64,000 nucleotides of DNA from Maridesulfovibrio bastinii DSM 16055 (GTDB lineage: Bacteria > Desulfobacterota > Desulfovibrionia > Desulfovibrionales > Desulfovibrionaceae). This document shows positions 35,877 to 45,873 of this stretch, one piece after another (the first letter of the stretch is position 1; each line of letters starts with the position of its first letter). The DNA is taken from positions 183,376 through 247,375 of the forward strand of contig NZ_AUCX01000005.1 of assembly GCF_000429985.1 (NCBI RefSeq). The letters run 5' to 3'. Made by a program: the position numbers and the translations under genes. The notes beneath the pieces were generated by a model, which was given only the letters and a program-made list of their open reading frames with translations, made no database searches and was not told where the DNA came from.

Positions 35877-38800
35877 ATGCGGTTTATCAATTCCGGAGTG
35901 TTCCGGACTCTTATTTTGGCAGCTATGATCTGTTTTGTCTGCCCGCAGCCGGTACTGGCCATGGAATATTTTATAAATACCGGGCCGGACATGGATTCCT
36001 TGCGTTTTACTTTTGATTCCAAAAAATTGAATCCCAGAGTCAGGAGAACCGGAAAACAGCAGATAACACTTTCTTTCCCCTCTGGAGCTTTAAATTCTGA
36101 AAAAGCACCGACACCCTTGCCGCTTTCGTCCATGCGTATTTTAAATTCGATTGATGTTGGAAGCTCGGCAATTACTATCAATACTAAAACAAATGCTTTT
36201 GGCTACATCAGGATTCCAGCTGGTAACGGAGAACTTAAAATTCAGTTTTTCAGGGACCCATTTGGAGCAAGATGGGTTCCACCCAAAAAAAATATTCCAG
36301 CGTCTCCTAAAAATATCCCGGCTTCCTCGGTTCCAGCACAGGAAAAGCAGCAGGCGCCTCAATCTGCTCCAGCAGGCTCGATACCTGTCCCCACCAAGGA
36401 AGATACCGCTCCGGCTGCTAAGGTTGCTCCGGTTCCCGGAGTTAATTCCGGTTCCGTGGCCAATGAAGCAGATATTTCAGAACCACCGCAGGCCAATGAA
36501 AATGCGGCACCCGTTGGCGGTAACTCTGATGGTAATAATCAAAGCAAAAATGTCAGGCCTTTTTATTCTGTACCCTATGCCTACAGGGCTCCAATTTCCA
36601 AGGTTGGCCCCGGTGAAGCTAAAGCTGTCAGTACTTCCGTAGCTCCTCCTTCGGGTGATTCGGCCCAACCATCTGTTCAGGAAGGCGGCGAAATTTCCGG
36701 TCCCAGTGCCGGTGGTGAAATCTCTGGTCCTAGTGCAGGTGGGGCAATCTCCGGTCCCAGCGCAGGTGGTGAAATCTCCGGTCCCAGTGCAGGTGGGGCA
36801 ATTTCCGGTCCCAGCGCCGGTGGTGAAATCTCCGGTCCCAGTGCCGGTGGTGAAATCTCCGGTCCCAGCGCCGGCGGAGCAATCTCCGGTCCCAGCGCCG
36901 GAGGTGAAATTCCCGGTCCCAGTGCCGGTGGTGAAATCTCCGGTCCCAGTGCCGGTGGTGAAATCTCCGGTCCCAGCGCAGGTGGGGAAATTTCCGGTCC
37001 CAGCGCCGGAGGTGAAATTCCCGGTCCCAGTGCAGGTGGAGCAATTTCCGGTCCCAGTGCCGGTAATGAAATCTCCGGTCCCAGTGCCGGTGGTGAAATT
37101 CCCGGTCCCAGTGCCGGTGGTGAAATCTCTGGTCCCAGTGCCGGTGGTGAAATTTCCGGTCCCAGCGCAGGTGGGGCAATTCCCAGTCCCAGTGCCGGTG
37201 GTGAAATCTCCGGTCCCAGCGCCGGTGGAGCAATCTCCGGTCCCAGCGCGGGTGGGGCAATCTCCGGTCCCAGCGCAGGTGGGGAAATCTCCGGTCCCAG
37301 TGCCGGTGGTGAAATTTCCGGTCCCAGCTCGGACAGTTCTATATCCGGCCTTAATGATGAAGGTGCCACTCAGCAAATAGAACCGCTTCCGGCAGCATCC
37401 ATTGAAGCCAACAATACCGTTGCTGCAAGTCAGACAACCGAGCCGTTTATTAATGGTACTGATTCAGGAGCTCCGTCGGATAACAATGATGCTTATCCGG
37501 CAGAGCAGATAAGTTCTGCCGATGCTGATCAGCCCGCAGCACCCCCTACACTTGAAGAACGGATAACAACTGCTAAAGGGTTGCTGCTTGCCGCCGAAAG
37601 TTCTCTTGAGTCCGGACAGCTTGAAGCTGCGCTCACAGGTTTTACCGAAGTTGTCGCCATGCATGATATGCCTAAAGATATCAGAATGAGGGCACTATAC
37701 GGTAAAGCGGAAGCGGTGACGGAAACCCATAAAGATGATCTGGTGGCTAATTTTAATACTGTGACCAGTGCATGGATGGAGGCTATGAATGCCGATACCA
37801 ATTCGCCTGATGTGCCGGACGCATTACTGAACCTTGGCCTTGCCAACCTGAAAGTCGGGAACATGCCCGAGGCCAAAGCATATTTCAATCTTCTCAAATC
37901 ACAGTATCCCAATAACCTTAATATACCGTATATCAGTTATTATTGGGGACAGTATTATCTCGATAAAAAGGATTATACCAAAGCCGCTGACCAGTTCCAG
38001 TATCTCGTACAGAGATACCCGGACAGCAAAGTGGTAAGAGAGGCTGCATTAGGTCTTTCAAAAGCATTGCATGAATTGGGATATAATGAACAGGCCGCTC
38101 AGATTCTTGACTATATAGATAAACGCTGGCCCCGTTTTTATATTGAGTATCCCCAGTTTCTGCTGATGTCTGCCAACAGTGAAAATACCTTGGGCAAGCT
38201 TGATGCCGCAAAAGATCATTACTGGGCATATTACAATCTGCTGCCTGAATCTGATGAAAATGATATTGTTCTGGCCAGACTCGGTGATATTTATCTGCGG
38301 CAGGGTGATAAACGCGCAGCCAAAGAGATTTACCAGAAAGCTGTCGATAACTATCCTGATAAAGAGGGTGGACTCATTTCAAAAATGCGCCTCGCTGAGG
38401 AGGGCATTTATGATGATCCCAGTATGGCTCAGATGGATAAAGTTTTTGACAGGCCATATAACCTGCGCCCGCAAAAAATTTATACAAGTATTGTTGAAGA
38501 TCATCCTGACAGCCCCTTGGCTCCGCTTGCCCAGCTCAAGCTGGCAATGTGGTACTACTGGAATAAGAAGTATGGTGAATGCCTTGGAGCTGTTTCAGAT
38601 TTTATTGATAAATATCCGCGCAGTTCATTGCTGCCAAAAGCCAAGGAGCTGGGACTTAAGGTCTTTGACAGGGCTGTTCCTGAGCTGGTTAAAGATGAGA
38701 ACTACAGTAAGGTTATCAGTTTCTGGAATTCTTACGGCCTCAAAGGTGATAAGGCTGATGGAATTAATGATGATACCAGAATGGGTGTAGCCCTCAGTTA

Positions 38801-39518
38801 CTGGAAGAAAGGGCAGCCTGATGTTGCTTTGAAACTTGTCGATAGATACCTTCAGGAAAAGCAGGTTCCCAAATATTCGACAATGGCACTGGATATGGCT
38901 CTGGGAATTTACGTTGACGACCAGTCGTGGAGTGACGTTGTCTCACTTGTTGATATGGTCGATAAAAATTGGAAAGTCGGGCAGAAACAACAGGCCCAGA
39001 TGAAATATGCCACAGCTATGGCTTATGAAAATCTCGGCGAGACGGAGCGCAGTACCCCGCTCTGGGCCGGGCTGGCTTCCAATCTGCTTCTACCTTCATC
39101 CTCACGGGCATACGCCATGTATTATATGGCCAAGTCGGCGATGAAGAAAAAAGATTTGAAGAAATTGTTTGTCTATTCACAGGAAGCCTTGTCCATGTTG
39201 CTGGAGACCGGTGGCGACCGCGAAAAGATTAAAGACAGTATTTTGATGACCATCTATTCGGCGGAAAGTTCAGCTCGTTACCGTGAAGCTCTCAAATGGG
39301 CTGCCGAGTATGATAAATACATCCCGGAAAGCGATTCCGAATGGGCTTCGTCAAGATTCCGTCTGGCCCAGCTTTATGAAAAGGCCGGAGCTATCCCTGA
39401 GTGGAAAAAACTGATGGAGGAAGTTGCCCAAAAAAGGCCCGATGGACTTTATGGACGTCTTGCAAATTCCGCATTGGAAAGCCATAAAATCGAAAATGAG
39501 GCTTCAAAGTTTAAATAG
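35877..39518 (+). CDS. large exported TPR protein with 24 nine-residue repeats
   Basis: The ~1213-residue protein has a signal peptide (hydrophobic run [14 protein letters not shown], then PQPVLA). Next come a possible AMIN-like beta domain (about 30-125), a Pro/Ala/Ser-rich linker, and 24 tandem copies of GG(E/A)ISGPSA (residues 270-485). A second linker follows, then a C-terminal region of many TPR-like repeats (about 545-1200), for example [18 protein letters not shown] and [19 protein letters not shown]. It should act in the periplasm or envelope as a scaffold. The start is uncertain: ATG 35877 is used; an upstream TTG at 35856 follows AGGCAGGG. The activator gene next door could control it. 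Confidence 0.8.
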   Translation: MRFINSGVFRTLILAAMICFVCPQPVLAMEYFINTGPDMDSLRFTFDSKKLNPRVRRTGKQQITLSFPSGALNSEKAPTPLPLSSMRILNSIDVGSSAITINTKTNAFGYIRIPAGNGELKIQFFRDPFGARWVPPKKNIPASPKNIPASSVPAQEKQQAPQSAPAGSIPVPTKEDTAPAAKVAPVPGVNSGSVANEADISEPPQANENAAPVGGNSDGNNQSKNVRPFYSVPYAYRAPISKVGPGEAKAVSTSVAPPSGDSAQPSVQEGGEISGPSAGGEISGPSAGGAISGPSAGGEISGPSAGGAISGPSAGGEISGPSAGGEISGPSAGGAISGPSAGGEIPGPSAGGEISGPSAGGEISGPSAGGEISGPSAGGEIPGPSAGGAISGPSAGNEISGPSAGGEIPGPSAGGEISGPSAGGEISGPSAGGAIPSPSAGGEISGPSAGGAISGPSAGGAISGPSAGGEISGPSAGGEISGPSSDSSISGLNDEGATQQIEPLPAASIEANNTVAASQTTEPFINGTDSGAPSDNNDAYPAEQISSADADQPAAPPTLEERITTAKGLLLAAESSLESGQLEAALTGFTEVVAMHDMPKDIRMRALYGKAEAVTETHKDDLVANFNTVTSAWMEAMNADTNSPDVPDALLNLGLANLKVGNMPEAKAYFNLLKSQYPNNLNIPYISYYWGQYYLDKKDYTKAADQFQYLVQRYPDSKVVREAALGLSKALHELGYNEQAAQILDYIDKRWPRFYIEYPQFLLMSANSENTLGKLDAAKDHYWAYYNLLPESDENDIVLARLGDIYLRQGDKRAAKEIYQKAVDNYPDKEGGLISKMRLAEEGIYDDPSMAQMDKVFDRPYNLRPQKIYTSIVEDHPDSPLAPLAQLKLAMWYYWNKKYGECLGAVSDFIDKYPRSSLLPKAKELGLKVFDRAVPELVKDENYSKVISFWNSYGLKGDKADGINDDTRMGVALSYWKKGQPDVALKLVDRYLQEKQVPKYSTMALDMALGIYVDDQSWSDVVSLVDMVDKNWKVGQKQQAQMKYATAMAYENLGETERSTPLWAGLASNLLLPSSSRAYAMYYMAKSAMKKKDLKKLFVYSQEALSMLLETGGDREKIKDSILMTIYSAESSARYREALKWAAEYDKYIPESDSEWASSRFRLAQLYEKAGAIPEWKKLMEEVAQKRPDGLYGRLANSALESHKIENEASKFK
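36684..37331 (+). repeat. 24 x 27-bp coding minisatellite
   Basis: Perfect-length 27-bp units (GGTGGTGAAATCTCCGGTCC is the start of one) run without interruption for 648 bp. Units differ at a few positions (E/A at residue 3, S/P at residue 5, rare N). Synonymous differences are frequent, so it is old enough to have diverged. Because 27 is a multiple of three and few stops occur, several other frames also stay open across it. Confidence 0.97.
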
Positions 39519-39615
39519 CCACCTAGGTGTGGAGAAGTTCTTTTTTTAATCCGGCTTATGGGATACATAAATTAAAACAATTTAATTTCGTATCCGGATA
39601 ACACAGGAGTAGAAA

Positions 39616-40428
39616 GTGGACAGGCAGCCGATTGTAGCAGGACAGTTTTATTCCGACAGCCCTGAAAAGTTGAAATCAGACCTTGAAATTCTCATAGGTA
39701 AGGTGCCTGCGGAAAAAGGTCCTGCCGATAAACTCATAATGGTTCCGCACGCAGGATATGTTTTCTCAGGAAGGGCCTGCGGTCAGGTTATTGCGCAATC
39801 CAGTCTTGGTCAGACTGTTATTCTGCTGGGACCAAACCATACCGGGGCCGGTGATCCGCTTTCCGTGTGGCCGGCTGATGAAAAATGGCTGTTTCCCGGT
39901 GGAAGCCTTGAAATTGATGAAGACATCGCCTCGGCTCTTGTTGAGAGTGGAAGTGGTTTCAGCTTTGATCGAGCAGCCCATCTGCGTGAACATTCTCTTG
40001 AAGTGGTGCTTCCTTTTCTGCATCACATGAAACCGGATATTAAAATTGTTCCTGTGTGTGTTTCTGAAAATAATATTGAAAACCTGCACACTGCCGGGGA
40101 TGCTCTGGCTGAAGTTGTTGCGAACAGCTCGGTGCCGGTAACTATACTGGTCAGTTCAGATATGAGTCATTATATTTCGGCCGAAGAAGCCAAAATGAAG
40201 GACAGCATGGCTCTTGAAAAGATTGTCAGGATTGACCCTGCCGGGCTTTATTCCATTGTCCAGTCCAATGATATTTCCATGTGCGGCGTGCTGCCGATGA
40301 CAATGGCTCTCTTTGCCGCACGCAGTGCCGGAGCATTAAACGGCAGACTTATTTCCTATACCAACTCCGGTAATGTCACCGGAGATAACAGTCAGGTTGT
40401 GGCTTATGCCGGGGTAATTATATCTTGA
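39616..40428 (+). CDS. MEMO-family protein (AmmeMemoRadiSam system protein B)
   Basis: The 270-residue protein has the family start RQPIVAGQFYSDSPEKL and the conserved metal-site residues in MVPHAGYVFSGRACGQV, LLGPNHTG, REHSLEVVLPFL and LVSSDMSHY. MEMO proteins resemble extradiol dioxygenases; their bacterial role is unclear and often tied to radical SAM and AMMECR1 partners. Those partner genes are not seen here. The start codon is GTG with AGGAG upstream. It lies about 100 bp after the TPR gene. Confidence 0.9.
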   Translation: MDRQPIVAGQFYSDSPEKLKSDLEILIGKVPAEKGPADKLIMVPHAGYVFSGRACGQVIAQSSLGQTVILLGPNHTGAGDPLSVWPADEKWLFPGGSLEIDEDIASALVESGSGFSFDRAAHLREHSLEVVLPFLHHMKPDIKIVPVCVSENNIENLHTAGDALAEVVANSSVPVTILVSSDMSHYISAEEAKMKDSMALEKIVRIDPAGLYSIVQSNDISMCGVLPMTMALFAARSAGALNGRLISYTNSGNVTGDNSQVVAYAGVIIS

Positions 40429-40496
40429 TTGTGTTTTAAATTGTGCCTCGGTAAGTTTTTGTTCAAGCTGCTTTGGTAGCAGTTGTGAAGACATAA

Positions 40497-40536
40497 TAAA
40501 TTCCCTGAGATCTATTTCGGGGAATTTGTTTTATTT
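40497..40536 (+). terminator. intrinsic terminator after the MEMO gene
   Basis: AAATTCCC pairs with GGGGAATTT, followed by TTTTATTTTT. The rest of the 274-bp gap holds inverted repeats such as CGGATATGTCCG but no gene. Confidence 0.75.
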
Positions 40537-40702
40537 TTACTGCCTTTGCCAAGGTTGCCAACATGCCTTTCGAGGATTATCTACAAGCCAGTCGATTAAA
40601 TAAAAATACCGCTTTTTATCGGTTTAGACGCGGATATGTCCGTTTCATTCCGTTTAAGTGGAGCCATTTCGTTTATAGTCATAAATTTAAAGGATCTGAT
40701 AT

Positions 40703-42334
40703 ATGTACGCCATAGGAATTGATACCGGGGGAACTTACACTGACTCTGTTATTGTAAATGCTGAAAGCGGTGAGATTATAGCCAGCGCCAAGTCTCCTAC
40801 GACCCATTATAAGCTGAGTGTAGGTCTTGAAAAGTCTTTGACAGCAGTTATGGAAAAAAGCGGAATAGATCCTTCCGAGGTCGGCACTGTTTCCGTTTCC
40901 ACAACTCTTGCTACAAATGCCATTGTTGAGGATAAAGGTGCCAGAGTAGGGCTTTTCATGATTGGCCCGGTAAAAGCTGTAAGACTTCCTGTTGTTACCG
41001 TAAACTACATCACCGGAGGACATAAATTTTCCGGAGCCGAAGATGATCCTCTTGATGTGGAAAAGCTGGTTGACGGTATTAACGCTATGCGTGGATATGT
41101 GGACGCCTATGCTGTTTGTGCTGCCATGAGTTTTAAGAATCCGGCCCATGAACTTGTTGCTGCCAAAGCCATAAGTCTTGCTGATCCCGGTAAAGCTGTT
41201 TTCTGCTCCCATGAGATCAGCACAAAAGCCGGACAGGCTGAACGCGCAGCCACTGCGGTCCTTAATGCCAGACTTATGCCGGTTATGAAAAAATTTCTGG
41301 AAGGAGTAAGCTCCGCTCTTATCCGTTGCCATCTCGGAGGCTCAGTTGTTGTTATCAGAGGTAACGCAACCCCCATGAGCATGGAAGATGCCGTCAGCCG
41401 TGCTGCTGAAACTTTTGCAAGCGGTCCTGCTTCAACCGCTTATTACGGCAGTCTCTATACCCCGGAAGAAAATTCCCTCATTGTCGATGTTGGCGGAACG
41501 ACAACTGATGTTACTCTGATTAAAAATTCCAGACCGACTATAAATGAAGACGGGAGCATCATCGGTAAATGGGAAACCCATGTTGAAGCTGTTGAAATGT
41601 TCACCGTTGGTATTGGCGGGGACAGTTATGTAAAGATAACTGATTCCGGAATTCTGAATATCGGTCCGGCAAGAGTTATTCCTTTATGCATGGCAGGGGA
41701 TATTCCTGATCCTTCCAAGTGGATGGGCAAGGGAGATAACTCCCGCCTGATCCGTAAAGGTCCTGCGGCTGATGAACCCGGTGATGATAAAATTTTGCAG
41801 ACTCTTTTTGCCGATGGCCCTGCGACCTATGGTGAGCTTATAACAAAGCTCGGCATACCGGATATCAGTCTGGGTTCAATGATTGAATTTCTGGTTCGCG
41901 AACAGCTTGTGGAAGAAATAGGTTTTACCCCTACAGATGCTCTGCATGTTCAGGGTAAAATAGAATTGGGGGATGCTTCCAAATCTGTTTCAGGCGCAGC
42001 AGTTCTTGGTGCTGTTTACGGTCAGGATGCTGAGACCTTCGCCGAAAATGTCCTTGAAAATGTCTATGAAAAAATTGAAAATGCAATGCTGGAACATATA
42101 GTCCGCAAAGAGATCGGCGGAAATATGGCCGGTATAATCGCCGGCAGGTCGGCAAGTCCGCTTGTGAGCTTTGAGGCCAGTCTAAATCTGCCCATTGTCG
42201 GCATTGGCGCCCCAGCTTCATATCTTTTGCCTGATGTTGCCGAACGCCTCAAAACAAAAGCCGTTTTTCCGGAGTACCACGAGGTTGGTAATGCTCTGGG
42301 AGCAGTTATGATGGCTCTTAAAGAATCCAAGTAG
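40703..42334 (+). CDS. hydantoinase/oxoprolinase family protein
   Basis: The 543-residue protein has the ASKHA-fold phosphate loop near its start (AIGIDTGGTYTDSV) and the second one LIVDVGGTTTDVTLI (about 260-275). It has GPASTAYYG and a central 5-oxoprolinase/hydantoinase domain. It is shorter than the ~700-residue subunit A enzymes, and no HyuB-type partner is nearby, so the substrate is open. AAGGA precedes the ATG by eight bases. It is the first gene of a run that continues into bioD-bioA-bioB, which makes a link with biotin or another cofactor possible but unproved. Confidence 0.8.
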   Translation: MYAIGIDTGGTYTDSVIVNAESGEIIASAKSPTTHYKLSVGLEKSLTAVMEKSGIDPSEVGTVSVSTTLATNAIVEDKGARVGLFMIGPVKAVRLPVVTVNYITGGHKFSGAEDDPLDVEKLVDGINAMRGYVDAYAVCAAMSFKNPAHELVAAKAISLADPGKAVFCSHEISTKAGQAERAATAVLNARLMPVMKKFLEGVSSALIRCHLGGSVVVIRGNATPMSMEDAVSRAAETFASGPASTAYYGSLYTPEENSLIVDVGGTTTDVTLIKNSRPTINEDGSIIGKWETHVEAVEMFTVGIGGDSYVKITDSGILNIGPARVIPLCMAGDIPDPSKWMGKGDNSRLIRKGPAADEPGDDKILQTLFADGPATYGELITKLGIPDISLGSMIEFLVREQLVEEIGFTPTDALHVQGKIELGDASKSVSGAAVLGAVYGQDAETFAENVLENVYEKIENAMLEHIVRKEIGGNMAGIIAGRSASPLVSFEASLNLPIVGIGAPASYLLPDVAERLKTKAVFPEYHEVGNALGAVMMALKESK

Positions 42335-42353
42335 TAAAATTCGGAGTAAGAAT

Positions 42354-42713
42354 ATGTTTGACCGCAAGCCCAACGCATGGGAGTTTTGTCTTGAGGCAGC
42401 CAGTGAAAATATTGAAACAGAAGTTGTTCACGGCTGGATTTTTGAGGACGGAATATGGAAAACGCACGCATGGTGTGAATTTGGTGACAGGGTTATTGAT
42501 CTGACCCGTTCAACCCATTCAATGCCTAAGTTTGACTATTACCTTAAATACCGGGTCAGTGATTCACGCCAGAAACGTTATTCAAGGTTGAAATTTTTTG
42601 AGCTGGTTGGAGATGAAGGACATTTCGGACCGTATGACAAAGAATTTTTCTTTGCTGAATCTTCTGAAATAGATCCGCTAGAAATAATAGAAGGCGGTAA
42701 GGAGACAAAGTAG
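42354..42713 (+). CDS. small protein with possible transglutaminase-like Cys-His-Asp
   Basis: The 119-residue product is not a recognised family. C12, H38 in KTHAWCEF and D49 in RVIDLT have the order and spacing of a compact transglutaminase/C39-like core (HAW-x-E ... D-x-T). It is a single short domain, cytoplasmic, with an acidic C-terminus. GGAGT lies seven bases before the ATG. It is tightly placed between the hydantoinase-like gene and bioD, with one base to bioD, so it belongs to that operon. Confidence 0.6.
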   Translation: MFDRKPNAWEFCLEAASENIETEVVHGWIFEDGIWKTHAWCEFGDRVIDLTRSTHSMPKFDYYLKYRVSDSRQKRYSRLKFFELVGDEGHFGPYDKEFFFAESSEIDPLEIIEGGKETK

Positions 42714-42714
42714 C

Positions 42715-43464
42715 ATGACTAAGGGGCTTTTTATTACCGGGACTGGAACTGATGTAGGAAAGACTCTGGTTACGGCCGGTCTGGTCCGCTTCTTTCAGAG
42801 AAACGGTCTTGAACCTCTGGCTGTAAAGCCGGTTCAGTCCGGTGCTTTTGTAAATGAAGCAGGCGGATATGATTCTCCTGATGGTCATGTCTACAAGACA
42901 GCCGGAGGTTCGTGGGACCCTGCTCTGCAATGCCCTTTCATGTTCAGGGGAGCATGTTCCCCGCATCTTGCCGCCAGCCTTGAGGGTCTGGAAATAAAAG
43001 CCGCTGAAATTGCAGAGAAAGTCCGTGAGGTTGAAGAAAAAGGCTTTCTGCTTGTTGAAGGAGCCGGCGGAGCGATGGTTCCTCTTAATGATAAGGAAAC
43101 CATGATCGATCTCATGAAGGAACTTGGATATCCGGTTTTAATTGTCGGGTCTAATATTCTGGGGTCAATCAACCATGTTTTAATGACTGTGGAAGTCCTT
43201 AAACATGCAGGGCTTTCAATTGCCGGAATTATTACAACCGAGCCTGTGAAAGAAGAAGATGTGGCAGGAATGCACCGGGATAATATTGAAACCATAGAAC
43301 GATTCAGTGATGTTCCGGTTCTGGCTTCGCTGAACTGGATTCCTGATTTTAATATAGATAATCCCGGCCTGTGGGAAGAAGTTGACCGTATTTTTGACCT
43401 TATTGATATGGATCTGCTGCAAAAAAGAACCGGTATAGTAAAAAATGACGAAATCTATTCTTGA
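42715..43464 (+). CDS. bioD: dethiobiotin synthetase
   Basis: BioD makes dethiobiotin from 7,8-diaminopelargonic acid, CO2 and ATP. The 249-residue P-loop protein has GTGTDVGKTLV (Walker A), KPVQSG, and VEGAGGAMVPL; these are the expected BioD motifs. AAGGAG precedes the start. Its 3' end overlaps bioA by 20 bp, so the two are translationally linked. The window has bioD, bioA and bioB but no bioF or bioC/H, so earlier steps must be encoded elsewhere. Confidence 0.95.
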   Translation: MTKGLFITGTGTDVGKTLVTAGLVRFFQRNGLEPLAVKPVQSGAFVNEAGGYDSPDGHVYKTAGGSWDPALQCPFMFRGACSPHLAASLEGLEIKAAEIAEKVREVEEKGFLLVEGAGGAMVPLNDKETMIDLMKELGYPVLIVGSNILGSINHVLMTVEVLKHAGLSIAGIITTEPVKEEDVAGMHRDNIETIERFSDVPVLASLNWIPDFNIDNPGLWEEVDRIFDLIDMDLLQKRTGIVKNDEIYS

Positions 43465-44722
43465 ATTCGACCGTGAGCATATCTGGCATCCCTACACCTC
43501 AGCGACCCATCCTTTAAATGCCTATCCTGTTGACCATGCTGAAGGGGTCAGAATTTTTTTAAGTGACGGACGGGAACTTATTGATGGTATGGCCTCCTGG
43601 TGGAGTGTTATTCACGGGTATAACAACCCTGTTCTGAATAAGGCCCTTGTGGACCAGACTTCTAAAATGGCTCATGTGATGTTCGGCGGTCTGACTCATG
43701 AACCGGCTGTAAAACTAGCTGAAACCCTGATAAAAATAAGTCCCGCCAATCTTGACCATGTCTTTTTTGCCGACTCTGGTTCCGTGTCGGTTGAAGTCGC
43801 TTTAAAAATGGCGATTCAATACTGGCAGGCTATCGGAAGGCCGGAAAAGAACAGACTGATGACAATTAAGGGCGGGTATCACGGTGACACTCTAGGAGCC
43901 ATGTCGGTCTGTGATCCGGTAAACGGCATGCATTCCCTTTTTACTTCAGTTCTTCCTAAGCATATTTTCGCTGAAATCCCCGCATGTCGCTACGATGAAC
44001 CCTTTGATGAAAATTGTTTTACAGATTTTCTTGATAAGATTGAAAGGCATGCCGATGAACTTGCGGCCGTAATTCTTGAGCCTATTGTCCAGGGGGCCGG
44101 AGGGATGAGATTTTATTCTCCCCAGTACCTGAAGATGGTCCGTGCCGCCTGTGATAAAAATAATGTTCTGCTTATCTGTGATGAAATTGCTACCGGATTC
44201 GGAAGAACCGGTGCTCTTTTTGCCAGCAATATTGCCGGAATAAGTCCTGATATTATGTGCGTTGGGAAATCGCTGACAGGTGGCTATATGACCCTTGCAG
44301 CAACCCTTGCCAGCTCAAAGGTTGCCCGTGGAATTTCTGCTGACGGCGGAGTTTTCATGCATGGTCCGACATTTATGGGTAATCCGCTTGCCTGTGCTGT
44401 TGCCAATGCTTCTTTAAAGCTGCTTCTTGAAAGCGACTGGGAAAAGCGCATTCCTGAAATTTCAGCAAGAATGGACAAAGGCTTTGCTCCATGCAGGGCT
44501 ATGGAACATGTGGCTGACGTAAGGACTCTTGGGGCCATAGGCGTTGTTGAATTGAAGAAAGCAGTAGAAATGGAAAAGATACAGCGTCAGTTTGTAGAGC
44601 ATGGTGTCTGGGTTCGCCCATTCGGCAGACTTGTTTACATTATGCCTCCTTACGTAATTTCCGATGCCGATCTTGATAAACTGACTTCAGCTATCTGCAA
44701 AGTTGTTGAACTTCAAAAATAA
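43445..44722 (+). CDS. bioA: adenosylmethionine-8-amino-7-oxononanoate aminotransferase
   Basis: BioA is the class III PLP aminotransferase that forms diaminopelargonic acid with SAM as amino donor. The 425 residues include the start HIWHPYTSATHP, MASWWSVIHGYNNP, the substrate/PLP region CDEIATGFGRTG and the PLP lysine in VGKSLTGGYM. It lies between bioD, which it overlaps, and bioB. Confidence 0.95.
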   Translation: MTKSILEFDREHIWHPYTSATHPLNAYPVDHAEGVRIFLSDGRELIDGMASWWSVIHGYNNPVLNKALVDQTSKMAHVMFGGLTHEPAVKLAETLIKISPANLDHVFFADSGSVSVEVALKMAIQYWQAIGRPEKNRLMTIKGGYHGDTLGAMSVCDPVNGMHSLFTSVLPKHIFAEIPACRYDEPFDENCFTDFLDKIERHADELAAVILEPIVQGAGGMRFYSPQYLKMVRAACDKNNVLLICDEIATGFGRTGALFASNIAGISPDIMCVGKSLTGGYMTLAATLASSKVARGISADGGVFMHGPTFMGNPLACAVANASLKLLLESDWEKRIPEISARMDKGFAPCRAMEHVADVRTLGAIGVVELKKAVEMEKIQRQFVEHGVWVRPFGRLVYIMPPYVISDADLDKLTSAICKVVELQK

Positions 44723-44786
44723 ATTCTAATAAAACTGGCGGTTGCAGGATAGTTGCCTGTAAGAACCAGACTACATACCGGTAAAA

Positions 44787-45785
44787 ATGGACAGACAAGA
44801 TAAGAATAAGATGTGGGCAGCAGTCCACTCCGGCACGGCGATTGATGAACATACAGCGGTTTCAATTTTGGGAGCCGGGCATGGTGAACTTTCAGAAATT
44901 CTGCATGCGGCACATACCGTGACTTCGCGGAGTTTCGGGCGTGAGGTCAGCCTCTGCTCAATTGCCAATGTCCGCAGCGGAAACTGTAGTGAGGATTGCC
45001 GCTTCTGCGCCCAGTCCAGCTATTACGAAGTTGCTTCAGCCCAGATATATCCACTCATGAGTAATGAGGAGATGAAGGACTGTTCCCGCAAGGCATCAGC
45101 CGCTCCTATTGAGTTTTTCAGTTATGTTACCAGTGGACGGGCCTTGGGACCGAAGTCTCTTTCAAAGCTTTGTGAAACCGTGCATGAGCTTGAAAAAGAA
45201 GAATCAAAGAATCCGGGAATGGCGCACTGCGCTTCATTAGGGTGTTTAAGCTATGAAGATCTTTGCAGGCTCAAGGAATCGGGGATGGTGCGCTATCACC
45301 ATAATCTTGAAACTTCGCGCAGTTATTTCCCGGAAGTCTGCACTACACACAGCTTTGATGAGCGGATAAGGACAATTCGTGATGCCAAAAAAGCCGGGCT
45401 TGAAGTCTGTAGTGGTGGCTTACTTGGACTTGGCGAGTCTCCAGCACAGCGTGTCGAGCTTGCAATGGAGCTTGCCGAACACAATGTTGATTCTATCCCG
45501 CTAAATTTTCTGATTCCCATTGCAGGTACTCCATTGGAGCACATGCAGCCGATGAAGCCGCTTGAAATTTTGCTTGCAATTGCCATGTTCAGACTGACCA
45601 ATCCGCATGCGGAAGTCCGAATGGCCGCAGGCAGACCCTCGCTTAGAAATTTACAGGCTTTTATTTTCCCCGCCGGATGTAACGGGCTTATGGTCGGAGA
45701 TTTTCTGACGGTTCATGGTCAGGGAATACAGGATGATATTCAGATGCTCGAAGATCTTGGACTTACCCCAAGGCAGCGTAACTGA
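44787..45785 (+). CDS. bioB: biotin synthase
   Basis: BioB is the radical SAM enzyme that inserts sulfur into dethiobiotin. The 332 residues have the [4Fe-4S] motif CSEDCRFCAQS (C67, C71, C74), with further cysteines for the auxiliary [2Fe-2S] cluster (SLGCLSYEDL region). The C-terminus (AAGRPSLRNLQAF, CNGLMVGDF) matches BioB. The family usually lacks a strong Shine-Dalgarno here, and none is clear before this ATG. It is 64 bp after bioA and followed by a terminator. Confidence 0.95.
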   Translation: MDRQDKNKMWAAVHSGTAIDEHTAVSILGAGHGELSEILHAAHTVTSRSFGREVSLCSIANVRSGNCSEDCRFCAQSSYYEVASAQIYPLMSNEEMKDCSRKASAAPIEFFSYVTSGRALGPKSLSKLCETVHELEKEESKNPGMAHCASLGCLSYEDLCRLKESGMVRYHHNLETSRSYFPEVCTTHSFDERIRTIRDAKKAGLEVCSGGLLGLGESPAQRVELAMELAEHNVDSIPLNFLIPIAGTPLEHMQPMKPLEILLAIAMFRLTNPHAEVRMAAGRPSLRNLQAFIFPAGCNGLMVGDFLTVHGQGIQDDIQMLEDLGLTPRQRN

Positions 45786-45815
45786 TTTGTGTAAGTAAGT
45801 TTTTATAGAAATAAT

Positions 45816-45855
45816 TAAAAAAGCTGTTCCGGTTTTCCGAAACAGCTTTTTTAAT
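45816..45855. terminator. bidirectional intrinsic terminator
   Basis: AAAAAGCTGTT-CCGG pairs with CCG-AAACAGCTTTTT, flanked by A and T runs on both sides, between convergent bioB and the ubiD-family gene. Confidence 0.93.
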
Positions 45856-45873
45856 TTTATAGATATTATTCAG

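Noticed and set aside
36684..37331. Possible CRISPR array
   Set aside because: Units are contiguous with no variable spacers and are in frame within a protein gene.
36477..37376. Several long frames opposite or shifted to the repeat region
   Set aside because: They exist because the 27-bp unit is divisible by three and has few stops; their products are only TGT/GD or [12 protein letters not shown] repeats.
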